DNA of 64,000 bases from Rhizobium sp. NXC14 (GTDB lineage: Bacteria; Pseudomonadota; Alphaproteobacteria; Rhizobiales; Rhizobiaceae): the NCBI RefSeq assembly GCF_002117485.1, contig NZ_CP021031.1, positions 372,001-436,000 of the forward strand. The letters run 5' to 3'. The notes under the pieces were generated by a model that saw only the letters and a program-made list of their open reading frames with translations, had not been told where the DNA came from and made no database searches. Numbering within the stretch: the stretch's first letter is position 1; each line of letters starts with the position of its first letter. This document shows positions 55,462-63,978 of this stretch, piece after piece. Both the position numbers and the translations under genes were made by a program.

Positions 55462-56186
55462 TCCGATGCCTCCTCGCGCCTGCGGAAGCGGCCGCGCAAC
55501 AGGTCGCGCCGGTTGACCGGTGTGGGCTCAGCGGTTGGCGGCTCCAGCGTGATCGGATCGAAGAAAGTGCGAACGATCTCCTCCGCGGTTTCCAGCGCCG
55601 CTTCCATCGTAGCGAATTCGAAAACCGGCGAAAACAGCGAGCAAGAGTCGATCCGGCCGATCGCATCGAGTTCGCCCGTAATGAATTCGGCTTCGCCCGC
55701 CGGGAGACGGAAACACAACGTGGTGCCGATGTCGGCGGGGACGGCCGGCTTACCGTCGGGCAGATCGGCCGCAACGAGATTCATGAACCAGGGCGTGGTC
55801 ATGATGCCGAAGGCGCGCCCGCCGTAGGATTGGAAGCCGGTCGCGGCAACGCCGAGTGCGGGATTGCAGATTGGCATGTCGGCCATCGCTGACGCATGGA
55901 TCTGCCGATAGCGCGCCTCCAACCTCCGGCCAAGGGCCATGGCTGGATCAACGGAGGTCCGTTCGGCGACCTTAGAGCCATCGCCGAGCCTCATGAACTT
56001 CGCTTTCAGCGCGTCGCAGTTGGGACATCGCCAATTCTCCGGCAGGCCCGCGAACGGCTTTCCCGGCGGGATCTGCCAGATTTCGTCGCCCTTTTCTGGG
56101 TCATAGACGTCCCAGCAGATGCCGCACTCCATCCGGTTGTCGTCGGACACTGTCTCGCACGTGCCGAAACTCTCGAAGGCGCTCAT
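55458..56186 (-). CDS. hupJ: Rubredoxin-HupJ fusion protein (HupI plus HupJ)
   Basis: A 242-residue protein combining two normally separate accessory proteins. Residues about 18-75 are a rubredoxin with [17 protein letters not shown] and [14 protein letters not shown] (HupI/HoxR type). The rest is a HupJ/HybE-type chaperone domain ([56 protein letters not shown]). The rubredoxin helps maturation of the small subunit under oxygen, and the HybE-like part binds the small-subunit precursor. No stop or internal restart separates the domains. It overlaps hupH and hupK by four bases each. Confidence 0.92.
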   Translation of the reverse strand: MSAFESFGTCETVSDDNRMECGICWDVYDPEKGDEIWQIPPGKPFAGLPENWRCPNCDALKAKFMRLGDGSKVAERTSVDPAMALGRRLEARYRQIHASAMADMPICNPALGVAATGFQSYGGRAFGIMTTPWFMNLVAADLPDGKPAVPADIGTTLCFRLPAGEAEFITGELDAIGRIDSCSLFSPVFEFATMEAALETAEEIVRTFFDPITLEPPTAEPTPVNRRDLLRGRFRRREEASE

Positions 56187-57031
56187 TTGAAGTAAGCCTC
56201 CTCGATATCGCGCAGCCGCGCCGCGGAGTCGCGAAAGTCCTCCTCGGCGGCAATGGCGCCCGAGGGTATGTCACAGATCTCCAACGTGTCGAGAATGATC
56301 GTATCCATGGCGTTGTAGAACTGCACCGACCAGACATTGCGCGCGCCGGTCGCCACGATGCGGCAGGTGCCGTAACCGCGTGAGGTCAGCCGCACCGGCC
56401 CCGCCCCCAGCGTCTCCTGCAGGAAGGTCATGTCCTCGGGGCTCATCGGAAGGAGCGAGAAGGTAATGACGTGAGCCGGATCGCCGCCGCGATAGTGTGC
56501 AACCCGATCGGCGACCTCGGCCAGCACGGGCATGACGTTCATGGCACCGGCGGGCGCAGGCCTATGGCTGATCGAAGTCGGCATTCCCGAACAGGCCTCG
56601 CGCAAAGCGCCCGGAATGCTCGCCACCTCGATATAGTCGCCTATCAGCCTGCCGTCGTCATTGGTGAGGCAGATGCGCCACACGCCCGCCATCACAGCTT
56701 CTTTCATTTCGGCGCTGATGCCGTTCGAAAGCGCCGCTATTCCAGTGACCTCGCCCTCGCCAAGGGTTTGAGTGATCAGTTCCTTGTCGTCATCGGGTAA
56801 ATCGGTGATGTCGAACAGCCGGCCGGGCTGATCGAACTTCTGGGTTTCGAGCGCATCGACGATCTCCGGCAGGAGCATCGCCGTCCGCGCACATCGTCGG
56901 ATCGTCTCCTCGGCGCTGCTGGTGGCGAGGAAATCGACCCCACGGGCGCGAAGCGGCGGCGCGGCGCCGATTGGCATCATCGTCATTGCCTCATCTTCGC
57001 CTTCCGGCGACACCCACAAACCGGCCTTCAT
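56183..57031 (-). CDS. hupH: Hydrogenase accessory protein HupH
   Basis: A 282-residue member of the HupH/HyaF/HoxQ family, required for maturation of the small subunit. Typical segments are [54 protein letters not shown], and [20 protein letters not shown] followed by VQFYNAMD. Length is normal. It overlaps hupG and the rubredoxin-HupJ gene by ATGA junctions. Confidence 0.95.
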   Translation of the reverse strand: MKAGLWVSPEGEDEAMTMMPIGAAPPLRARGVDFLATSSAEETIRRCARTAMLLPEIVDALETQKFDQPGRLFDITDLPDDDKELITQTLGEGEVTGIAALSNGISAEMKEAVMAGVWRICLTNDDGRLIGDYIEVASIPGALREACSGMPTSISHRPAPAGAMNVMPVLAEVADRVAHYRGGDPAHVITFSLLPMSPEDMTFLQETLGAGPVRLTSRGYGTCRIVATGARNVWSVQFYNAMDTIILDTLEICDIPSGAIAAEEDFRDSAARLRDIEEAYFK

Positions 57032-57477
57032 CGCTTGATCTCCCTGCCTGGACGGACGATCCCGGCTTTTGGTCCGCCTGGAGCGACCATCACTGGTGCG
57101 TCGGGCGACAGCCAGACGCTGATCTTCTCGATGTATTCGGACCAGTCGCAGATCTTGCCGAGCACGCCGACGGGGTGCTCTCGCCGGGTTACGACAAGGC
57201 TTGGCATGGCGACAACGTTGAAGCGAGACTTGAGCTTCTCTCCGGCCGCGCGACCGATCACCGCGCCGCGCAGGCGGCCACTGAAAGCCTGCAGAAGTTG
57301 GGGGAGGACGACAGCGACATCGTCAGCCTGGGGCCGCTGCTTCGGATCGCCGGTAAAAAACAGCACCGCGTTGGCCGGTTCACCTGACGCCGGGATCAGG
57401 AAGGCATCGATGTTCGTCTCGTCGACGACAGGCAGGTGCGCCTGCTCGCTAAGCGCATGGACCAGGGCAGATTGCAT
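57028..57477 (-). CDS. hupG: Hydrogenase accessory protein HupG
   Basis: A 149-residue thioredoxin-fold protein of the HupG/HyaE family, a chaperone for the small subunit. It has NAVLFFTGDPKQRPQADDVA, AVVLPQLLQAFSGRLRGAV and RFNVVAMPSLVVTRREHPVG, with no CxxC, as is usual for the family. I chose the ATG at 57477 with GGAG six bases upstream; the frame stays open to 57660, but that part overlaps the promoter described at 57523. This gene opens a second transcription unit running into the hyp genes. Confidence 0.93.
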   Translation of the reverse strand: MQSALVHALSEQAHLPVVDETNIDAFLIPASGEPANAVLFFTGDPKQRPQADDVAVVLPQLLQAFSGRLRGAVIGRAAGEKLKSRFNVVAMPSLVVTRREHPVGVLGKICDWSEYIEKISVWLSPDAPVMVAPGGPKAGIVRPGREIKR

Positions 57478-57649
57478 TATCTCCTCCACAAATTGGCATG
57501 CAGAACATTTCAAGGGTTGGTCTGCAAAGCGCGTGCCAAAATCTGCGGAAGGCTTTAATTCCTTTGATCTCGAAAGGAATTTTTGGCCTCTGCTGCAATA
57601 TGCGCGACACCGAGATGGGCAAGCCAACTTCCAGCTTGGAAGTGATTTT
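57478..57649. other. Intergenic promoter region between hupF and hupG
   Basis: This 172-bp gap contrasts with the overlapping genes around it and holds a consensus sigma-54 promoter at 57523-57538. A candidate enhancer site upstream was not found by eye. Confidence 0.6.
57523..57538 (-). promoter_or_regulatory. Sigma-54 promoter of hupG
   Basis: The minus strand reads TGGCACGCGCTTTGC, a full match to the RpoN consensus TGGCACG-N4-TTGC with GG and GC exactly ten bases apart. It lies 46 bp upstream of the hupG ATG, leaving room for a short leader. In Rhizobium such promoters are usually driven by NifA or another enhancer-binding protein under microaerobic or symbiotic conditions. Confidence 0.85.
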
Positions 57650-57946
57650 TCACCCGTCACGCAGATGCAACGGCAGTTCCGGCTCGCGGGAGAGCAAGTC
57701 GGCGAAATGGCTCTCGAAAGCGCGGCCCTCTACCGCCTCCGCGATGCCGGAAAGTGCATCGTCGATGGTGCGTGCCTCCTCGGCATCGAGCACACGAACC
57801 GCAGAGCCGAGATGGGTTAAGACATGGGTTCCTGGCGGCTGCGCGCCAACCAGCATGAGTGAGATCGGCGATATAAAGCCATGGCGTTCGCACTGCGCCA
57901 TGAATTCGCTTCCGCCGACGACGCGCATGGGAATGCCGATGCACAT
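57650..57946 (-). CDS. hupF: Hydrogenase chaperone HupF (HypC family)
   Basis: A 98-residue HypC paralogue that protects the large subunit during assembly in the presence of oxygen. It starts MCIGIPMRVVGGSEFMAQCE, with the conserved Cys2, and carries GTHVLTHLGSAVRVLDAEEA. It is longer than HypC at the C-terminus, as HupF normally is. It lies 78 bp after hupD; in Rhizobium leguminosarum-type clusters hupE sits in this gap, but here it is absent. Confidence 0.95.
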   Translation of the reverse strand: MCIGIPMRVVGGSEFMAQCERHGFISPISLMLVGAQPPGTHVLTHLGSAVRVLDAEEARTIDDALSGIAEAVEGRAFESHFADLLSREPELPLHLRDG

Positions 57947-58024
57947 GGTGATCGCCCCTTCATCCGGATTTCACTGAAATGGGAGCGGTTATCGCGGTCC
58001 TGTCGCATTTCATGGGCATTCCTC

Positions 58025-58627
58025 TCAGGAGGTCGGCGCAGCTACTTCGGGGCGGCGTTCGTAGTTTTCCAGGTCGATATCGTTTTCGAGGAGTGGCGGA
58101 ACCACCGAGCCCTCGGGGCGAGCCGAAACTGCGACGCCCCAGCGCTTCAAGATCTCCACCGCCGTCTTGACGGCTGCCGGTATTGCGGCCTTGACCGGCG
58201 CGGTGAGTGGACCGCCCCAGTCCTCAAGGTCGAGAGGCTGGCAGCCGATCAGGATCAGCCGCTTCGGGTAGTGTCCCATGAGATCGGCTGCGCTCAGCAC
58301 CTCCTGGAAGCCGGTCTGATGGAGGCTCATCTTCTTGCTACCGATGAATTTCGGCACTTCGTCGTCTTCCAACACCTTCATCGTGCCCGGCTTCAGGGCG
58401 TAATCGATCGCGTCAAAGACGATGAGCCGCTCATGCTCGTTGACGAATTGCACGAGGTAAAGGCCTTGGGTGCCGCCATCGAGGATGGTGACATTGTCTG
58501 GCACCTCATAGGCTTTGTGAAAAGCCTCGACCGCGCGCACGCCGAAGCCTTCGTCGGCCCAGAGGATGTTGCCTATGCCCAGCACCAGAATGCGCGCCGG
58601 CGATGCAGGTACAGATGGGATGTCCAT
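58025..58627 (-). CDS. hupD: Hydrogenase maturation endopeptidase HupD
   Basis: A 200-residue nickel-dependent protease that removes the C-terminal tail of HupL after nickel insertion. Signatures: ILVLGIGNILWADEGFGVRA with the metal-binding Glu/Asp, TILDGGTQGLYLVQFV, IVFDAIDYALKPG and MSLHQTGFQEVLSAADLMG with the metal-binding His. The final 40 residues are a C-terminal extension. It follows hupC immediately, with no gap. Confidence 0.97.
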   Translation of the reverse strand: MDIPSVPASPARILVLGIGNILWADEGFGVRAVEAFHKAYEVPDNVTILDGGTQGLYLVQFVNEHERLIVFDAIDYALKPGTMKVLEDDEVPKFIGSKKMSLHQTGFQEVLSAADLMGHYPKRLILIGCQPLDLEDWGGPLTAPVKAAIPAAVKTAVEILKRWGVAVSARPEGSVVPPLLENDIDLENYERRPEVAAPTS

Positions 58628-59350
58628 TCAGTCCTCGGTCTCCTCAAACAGCCGCTCCCCCGAAACCATCGAGGAGATGATGCTCTGCCGGCTCAAAATG
58701 TCCTCGCGCACCGCCACGTAGATGTGGACCATGACGAAGACCAGGATCACCCACATGCCAAGGTGGTGGTAGGTGTGGACGTCCTGGCTGTTCGGCCGGA
58801 TCGAGAACACCCAGCCGAACAGCTGATACCCCCAACTGTCGGGGCCCGCACTCTCGCTATAGAGTGCAAAGCCCGTGATCATCGTGAAGAAGAGCGGCAG
58901 GGTGAACATGAAGAACATGGTGAACTGCGCCAGCGGATTGTGTCCCATATGCTTCTTGGGCTGCGGCGCCAGGAAAGTGTACCAGCAAACCTCGTGCAGC
59001 CACTCTTTCCAGAAGTGGCCGCTCCAGACAGGCACGTGGAAGATCTGCCGGGCTTGGACATTGCCGACGAAGGCCCAGTAGATCCTGAGGATCAGGAACA
59101 CGGCGAGGAGCTGCCCCGATGCGAAGTGGATAAAGCGCACAGAGCTCATCAGGCCATAGGCGCTTACTTCGCCAGACACCGAGGGCAACGGCGAGCCTAT
59201 GAAGTAGCCGGTCAGCGCGAGCGACAGGATCGAGAACGCACTGACCCAGTGCCAAATGCGCACAGGCGCCTCGTAGACGTAGACCCTCTGGCGTTCGAGG
59301 ACCTTTTTGCCATGCGCGTCGCCGGCGGCAAGAGTTACATGAGCCGTCAT
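58628..59350 (-). CDS. hupC: NiFe hydrogenase b-type cytochrome subunit HupC
   Basis: A 240-residue integral membrane dihaem cytochrome b that anchors the hydrogenase and passes electrons to quinone. Haem-ligating histidines and membrane segments are visible: VRIWHWVSAFSILSLALTG, FIHFASGQLLAVFLILRIYW, FTLPLFFTMITGFALY and YHHLGMWVILVFVMVHIYVA. The ATG at 59350 fits the family; the open extension lies in the hupL end. It begins 11 bases after the hupL stop. Confidence 0.95.
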   Translation of the reverse strand: MTAHVTLAAGDAHGKKVLERQRVYVYEAPVRIWHWVSAFSILSLALTGYFIGSPLPSVSGEVSAYGLMSSVRFIHFASGQLLAVFLILRIYWAFVGNVQARQIFHVPVWSGHFWKEWLHEVCWYTFLAPQPKKHMGHNPLAQFTMFFMFTLPLFFTMITGFALYSESAGPDSWGYQLFGWVFSIRPNSQDVHTYHHLGMWVILVFVMVHIYVAVREDILSRQSIISSMVSGERLFEETED

Positions 59351-59361
59351 GACCGCACCGT

Positions 59362-61152
59362 TCACCTGACCTGAACCTTGGCCATTTCCTGCCCCTCCGC
59401 GCTCATGACATGCGTCGAGCAGGCCAGGCACGGATCGAAGGAATGGAGGGTTCTAAGGATTTCCAGAGGTTGGGCCGGATTGGACATCGGCGTACCAATG
59501 AGCGAAGCCTCGAAGGCGCCCAAATTGCCGGCCGGATCGCGCGGGCTGCCGTTCCAGGTCGTTGGAACCACGCACTGATAGTTGTCGATCTTGCCGTCCT
59601 TGATCTTGATCCAGTGCGCGAGAGCGCCGCGCGGTGCTTCAGTGAAGCCGACCCCCTTGACCTCCTGCGGCCACGTCTCCGGCTTCCATTTGTCGACATT
59701 GGCGGCGGAGGAGTCGCCGGCTTTGATGTTGGCGATCAGCTTTTTCTGGAAATAACGCATCTGGTGGCCAGCCCAGCTCGAATCGAGTGCACGCGCCGCC
59801 GTGCGGCCAAGCGTAGAGAACAACGCCGAGAGTGGCAGACCGAGATCCTTGAGCACTTTTTCGACTGGATCCTTGAACTCCGCCCTGTTTTGGGCAAAGC
59901 CTACCACCCAGCGAGCCAGAGGTCCGACCTCCATTGCGTTGCCGCGCCAGCGTGGCGCCTTGATCCACGAATATTTTGCGCCTTCGTCGAGCTGCAGGAT
60001 ATTTGTCTTGGTGCCCTTTGCGTTAGGGCCCAACTCGAAGTGTGGTTCGGTGATGCCATCCCAGGGATGGAGGCCCTTCGTCTCGTCGGGATATTTGTAC
60101 CAGGAATGGGTGACGAATTCCTGTATCTGCTCGGGATCGGTGTGATCGACTGGCAGCACTTCGGCGAGATTGCCATTGATGATCGCGCCGCGCGGCAGCT
60201 TGAGGTTCGCCTCCGAATAGTCATTGGCGTGTTCCGGAATGTCGCCATAGGCCAGCACGTTCTTGGCCGAAATTCCGCCGCCGTAAAGCCAGTTCTTGTA
60301 AAACGAGCCGATGGCCATGATGTCTGGAACATAGACCTTGTCGTTGAACTCGATGATCTGGTCGATGATCGAGGTGACCATGTTCAGCCGTTCCATGTTG
60401 ATCGCCCCGACAGCGCCGGTACCGTCGATATTGATTGGGCAGGGCACGCCGCCAACCAGCCAGTTAGGGTGGGGATTCTTGCCGCCGAAGATCGTATGGA
60501 TCTTGACGATGTCTTTCTGGAAGTCGAGAGCCTCAAGATAGTGCGCCACGGTCATGAGATTGGCTTCCGGCGGCAGCTTGTAGGAAGCATTGCCCCAATA
60601 GCCGTTCTTGAACGGTCCGAGTTGGCCGGACTCCAGGAATTTCTTAAGCCGGGCCTGGATGTCTTTGAAATAGCCCAGCGACGAGAGTGGCCAGTCGGAT
60701 ATCGATTGCGCCAGCGTCGAGGTCGCCCTCGGATCAGCTGAGAGCGCCGAAACCACGTCCACCCAATCGAGCGCATGGAGATGGTAGAAATGTACGATAT
60801 GGTCATGCACCTGGAGTGCAAGTTGCATAAGGTTGCGGATCGAATTGGCATTGTCCGGGATAGTTATGCCGAGCGCATTCTCCACCGCGCGCACTGATGT
60901 CAGCGCATGAGTGCCGGTGCAAACGCCGCAGATGCGCTCGGTAAAGGCCCATGCGTCGCGTGGGTCACGGTTCTTCAGGATGACCTCGATGCCGCGCCAC
61001 ATTGTGCCGGTAGAAACGGCGTTTCGGATCACATTGTTCTCGTCGACATTGACCTCGACCCGCATGTGACCTTCGATGCGGGTAACCGGATCGATGATGA
61101 TGCGTTTGCCGGAATTGGCGAGCGGGAGGCCCTTCGGAGTTTGTATCGTCAT
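59362..61152 (-). CDS. hupL: NiFe uptake hydrogenase large subunit HupL
   Basis: A 596-residue catalytic subunit that oxidises H2. The nickel ligands are in [12 protein letters not shown] (Cys75, Cys78) and DPCLACSTH (Cys575, Cys578). The tail [15 protein letters not shown] after His581 is the 15-residue peptide removed by HupD. Other signatures are [16 protein letters not shown] near the start and [12 protein letters not shown]. It is a group 1 membrane-bound uptake hydrogenase recycling hydrogen made by nitrogenase. It starts 21 bp after hupS. Confidence 0.98.
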   Translation of the reverse strand: MTIQTPKGLPLANSGKRIIIDPVTRIEGHMRVEVNVDENNVIRNAVSTGTMWRGIEVILKNRDPRDAWAFTERICGVCTGTHALTSVRAVENALGITIPDNANSIRNLMQLALQVHDHIVHFYHLHALDWVDVVSALSADPRATSTLAQSISDWPLSSLGYFKDIQARLKKFLESGQLGPFKNGYWGNASYKLPPEANLMTVAHYLEALDFQKDIVKIHTIFGGKNPHPNWLVGGVPCPINIDGTGAVGAINMERLNMVTSIIDQIIEFNDKVYVPDIMAIGSFYKNWLYGGGISAKNVLAYGDIPEHANDYSEANLKLPRGAIINGNLAEVLPVDHTDPEQIQEFVTHSWYKYPDETKGLHPWDGITEPHFELGPNAKGTKTNILQLDEGAKYSWIKAPRWRGNAMEVGPLARWVVGFAQNRAEFKDPVEKVLKDLGLPLSALFSTLGRTAARALDSSWAGHQMRYFQKKLIANIKAGDSSAANVDKWKPETWPQEVKGVGFTEAPRGALAHWIKIKDGKIDNYQCVVPTTWNGSPRDPAGNLGAFEASLIGTPMSNPAQPLEILRTLHSFDPCLACSTHVMSAEGQEMAKVQVR

Positions 61153-61173
61153 GATAGAGTTCCTGCCCAGGTT

Positions 61174-62256
61174 CTATGCGTCGGATTTTTCGCGCTTGCT
61201 GGTTACCCGCTTGACAGCGGTTATTGCGGCATGCGCAGCAACCGCGCCGCCGACGATCCCAACTGCAGTCATCCCGACCTTGTCAGCGTTGGCCTCGATG
61301 CCGAACTGGCGAATGTCCGTCAACCGGTCGTGGAAGCTGCCATTGTCCCAAAAGCCCTCTTCAGAGCAGCCGATGCAGCCATGGCCCGACTGGATTGGGA
61401 AGGAGACGCCCTCGTTCCAGCGCATGCTGGAGCAGGCATTGAAGGTCGTCGGGCCCTTGCAGCCCATCTTGTAGAGACAGTAGCCCTTGCGGGCGCCCTC
61501 GTCGTCCCATTCCTCGACGAACTGGCCGGCGTCGAAATGCGAGCGACGATAGCACTTGTCGTGGATGCGTTGCGAATAGAACATCTTCGGCCGGCGCTGC
61601 CGGTCGAGCTCGGGCAGCTTGCCAAAAGTTGTGATGAAGGTCACGATGCCCGTCATCACCTCGGCGATCGGTGGACAGCCAGGGACCTTTATGATCGGCT
61701 TGTCGAGGATGACTTTGTCGATCGGCGTCGCCTGGGTCGGGTTCGGGTTGGCCGCCTGCACGCATCCCCAGGAGGCACAGGTGCCCCAGGCGATGATCGC
61801 CATCGCGTCCTCGGCCATCCATCTCAGCTTTTCGACGAAGGGTCTGCCGCCGTCGATGCAGAACATGCCGTCTTCGTTGAGCGGGGGATTTCCCTCGACG
61901 GCCAGAATGTACTTACCCCTGTATTTCTCCTTGGTCTCCTGCAGGATCGCTTCGGCCTGATGGCCGGCAGCAGCCATGATCGTGTCATCATAGTCGAGCG
62001 AGATCATCGACAACACGACATCCTTCACAAGCGGATGGGCCGAGCGGATGAAGCTTTCCGAACAGCACGTGCATTCGAGCCCGTGCATCCAGATGACGGG
62101 CACGCGCTCCTTGGTCTCGAGCGCCTCTGCCATGGCGATCGCTCCACCGGGGCCGAAGCCGAGGCTCCCCGCCGTCAGGCTGCAGAACTTGGTAAAACTA
62201 CGCCGCGTAATCCCCTGGTGTCGTATAATTTCATAAAAGGTTTTAGCTGTTGCCAT
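61174..62256 (-). CDS. hupS: NiFe uptake hydrogenase small subunit HupS
   Basis: A 360-residue iron-sulfur subunit. The N-terminus has a twin-arginine export signal ([14 protein letters not shown]), which carries the HupSL dimer across the membrane. The cluster ligands include the LECTCCSE region with the extra Cys seen in oxygen-tolerant enzymes, [32 protein letters not shown] and [14 protein letters not shown] hydrophobic C-terminal helix ([18 protein letters not shown]) anchors it to the membrane next to HupC. It is the first gene of the cluster. Confidence 0.98.
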   Translation of the reverse strand: MATAKTFYEIIRHQGITRRSFTKFCSLTAGSLGFGPGGAIAMAEALETKERVPVIWMHGLECTCCSESFIRSAHPLVKDVVLSMISLDYDDTIMAAAGHQAEAILQETKEKYRGKYILAVEGNPPLNEDGMFCIDGGRPFVEKLRWMAEDAMAIIAWGTCASWGCVQAANPNPTQATPIDKVILDKPIIKVPGCPPIAEVMTGIVTFITTFGKLPELDRQRRPKMFYSQRIHDKCYRRSHFDAGQFVEEWDDEGARKGYCLYKMGCKGPTTFNACSSMRWNEGVSFPIQSGHGCIGCSEEGFWDNGSFHDRLTDIRQFGIEANADKVGMTAVGIVGGAVAAHAAITAVKRVTSKREKSDA

Positions 62257-62313
62257 GATGCTCCTCCAGCAATTCCATCCCCTGGTTGAGGTCGGGTTTT
62301 GTCACCAAGGGCT

Positions 62314-62329
62314 CGCAAGAAGCGGGCCA
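62314..62329 (-). promoter_or_regulatory. Sigma-54 promoter of hupS
   Basis: The minus strand reads TGGCCCGCTTCTTGC, with GG and GC ten bases apart and the TTGC block intact; only one position of the TGGCAC half deviates. The -12 element is 59 bp before the hupS ATG. NifA-dependent hupS promoters of this type are established for Rhizobium leguminosarum. Confidence 0.8.
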
Positions 62330-62489
62330 TTTCGGACCCAGGCAGTCCTTCTGGTTATGCAGAGACATTTCTCGACTACCCAGCCTAGCGCGATCAGATA
62401 TACGCGACGCGATGCCAGTCATCGCGCTGCTCGAAGGTGCCAGTCTCCGATCATGACATGCGCCGCATCGCGGAGCGTATGCGCGATAT

Positions 62490-62505
62490 TGTGCAGTGGT
62501 GGACC
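62490..62505 (-). promoter_or_regulatory. Candidate NifA upstream activator site for hupS
   Basis: The plus strand reads TGT, ten bases, ACC, one base short of the palindromic NifA consensus TGT-N10-ACA. It is about 170 bp upstream of the sigma-54 promoter, a normal enhancer distance. The imperfect half-site keeps confidence low. Confidence 0.35.
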
Positions 62506-62721
62506 GTGCAAGCCTACTTGTCGCAGGCTGTTGATGAGGTCGGATCAAATGACTAGACGGAATTTACCATACAATCAAAAGTGCAATTTCTCGCATCAAT
62601 GTGCTCGACTCATTGGTGTGAAATGAATTACATGCTTCGCGGGTGGGGCATCAATTCTCTGGGCAACTCCGCGAGGACGCGGCGAGCTAACTCGGCCCAC
62701 CTGTTGCCGTGGGGGTTAGAA

Positions 62722-62859
62722 ATGAAAATCGCAATCGCAATCTTCGTCGCATGGTCCACGCTCTCCTTGTCTGTCTCGGCAGCCTCCGCTCACAGTGGCG
62801 GAACGGATTCAAACGGCTGCCACACAAACCACAAGACGGGAGATTACCATTGCCATTGA
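62722..62859 (+). CDS. Small exported YHYH-type protein
   Basis: A 45-residue protein: a signal peptide (MKIAIAIFVAWSTLSLSVSA) then a mature peptide of about 22 residues, HSGGTDSNGCHTNHKTGDYH plus CH. The pattern of His, two Cys and Tyr-His-Cys-His is that of short YHYH-domain exported proteins, probably metal-binding. The ATG at 62722 has a G-rich ribosome site (GGGGG) seven bases upstream; a longer in-frame start at 62581 is less likely. Its end overlaps the next gene. Confidence 0.75.
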   Translation: MKIAIAIFVAWSTLSLSVSAASAHSGGTDSNGCHTNHKTGDYHCH

Positions 62860-63128
62860 GAACGTTGTTGGTGGCCGCCGTCCTGACGTTATCGCCTCCG
62901 GCGATGACCTTCGGATGGGATGGTGTAGATAGCAATTCTGGCGGTGCGGTCGAGATTGGAAAGGGCAACCTCGTCAGATCGGGGCAGACCGTCGACTTCT
63001 ACGATTATGAAGCCGGCGAATACCGTGACGTCGATGTCGAAAGTATCCGGCGTTCGGGAAGCTCGGTCGAGGTCGAGGTTTACGATAACGAAAGCGGTGA
63101 ATACCGCACGTTTGAAATGGACGACTGA
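62850..63128 (+). CDS. Small exported DUF5334-like protein
   Basis: A 92-residue protein with a signal peptide (LRTLLVAAVLTLSPPAMTFG) and an acidic, Tyr-rich mature part with two similar halves: TVDFYDYEAGEYRDVDVESI and VEVEVYDNESGEYRTFEMDD. This repeat-like layout matches DUF5334 as I remember it. The TTG at 62850 has GGGAG seven bases upstream and overlaps the preceding gene by 10 bases, so the pair is translationally coupled. The function is unknown. Confidence 0.72.
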   Translation: MPLRTLLVAAVLTLSPPAMTFGWDGVDSNSGGAVEIGKGNLVRSGQTVDFYDYEAGEYRDVDVESIRRSGSSVEVEVYDNESGEYRTFEMDD

Positions 63129-63978
63129 AAAAATTCTCACCGCATCGGGATGCCGCCGCAGCGATGGTGGTTTGAACCGCCCATTGTGAAGCCCAGAATG
63201 CCTCGACCGACGACATGCGCAGTTTTGAGGTGGTCCAAGTTTCCAGGATCGATCGTCCAAAGGCCGCTTCCCGGCAAATCAGTGACATTATGGAGCAAGT
63301 GCCATCGGCATTTGCTCCACAATCCGGACTTATCCGACCGCGTGTGAGCGGCTGATCGCTTTACCTTCAACAACATGAGGTCGCTCGCTTCTATAGCGCT
63401 GACAATCGCTGCTGGCTGCTTTGTCTGCCTATGGCTATTCTTTGCCGCGCGCTGCGCGTTGCGCTGAATGATGCTGCCAAGCACGCTTCAGTCAGCGATA
63501 CTCGACAAGCACGATTTTCTGCATCCAATACGACCCTGTGTCGAGCGCGGTTCTGCTGCATTCAGCACCTGGCGCTTCTTGGCGCGATGTGGACATTCGT
63601 TTGTATCCGCTGCCTCCCGAACGAATGGTGCGGCTATTCACCACTGACTGCGCTCTCCTTAAAGATCAGGTCGCCATGATCAGGGACGCTTTTTGGCGTC
63701 GCCGCCATTTTCAATTTCGCAGCTTCTGCCAATCTGGTCCGCCGCGAGCCAAAGGATCGTCGTCCGACGAGGCTGTGACGCCCGCTTGCAGTAGTTCTTC
63801 ATACGATGGCGAAAATCGCCGCAAGCCTGCAAACCTGGTCTATCAAACGCTGCAAATGAAGTCAGACGCGGCAGTATTTTCGCTCCAAATGTTGAGGGGC
63901 TCTGACGAAACCCTCCACCACGCGGGCATATCAATGAAGGATAAGTAGTGACCACCGATATCAAAAGGAATAGGGCCA
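63129..63978. other. Gene-poor region near the right edge
   Basis: No intact gene is convincing. The stretch holds an inverted repeat at 63291-63319. A plus-strand open frame at about 63500-63948 (SAVLLHSAPGASWRDVDIRL, PPERMVRLFTTDCALLKDQ) could be a decayed protein gene, but I cannot name it. Confidence 0.4.
63291..63319. repeat. Inverted repeat TGGAGCAA...TTGCTCCA
   Basis: Arms of 13 bases (TGGAGCAAGTGCC and GGCATTTGCTCCA, one mismatch) surround an ATC loop. There is no T-run after it. It may be a mobile-element end, an operator or a terminator-like structure. Confidence 0.5.

Larger units (their letters stand above)
62257..62721. other. Upstream regulatory region of hupS
   Basis: About 460 bp between hupS and the divergent small-gene pair. 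It holds the sigma-54 promoter at 62314-62329 and a candidate NifA-type site at 62490-62505. No gene is visible; a minus-strand open frame at 62243-62548 does not look like protein. Confidence 0.6.

Noticed and set aside
57881..59374. 497-codon plus-strand open frame across hupD and hupC
   Set aside because: It is antisense to two clearly recognised hydrogenase genes and shows Asp/His/Arg-rich composition typical of shadow frames.
60907..62289. 460-codon plus-strand open frame opposite hupS and hupL
   Set aside because: It is antisense to highly conserved genes and has no protein-like features.
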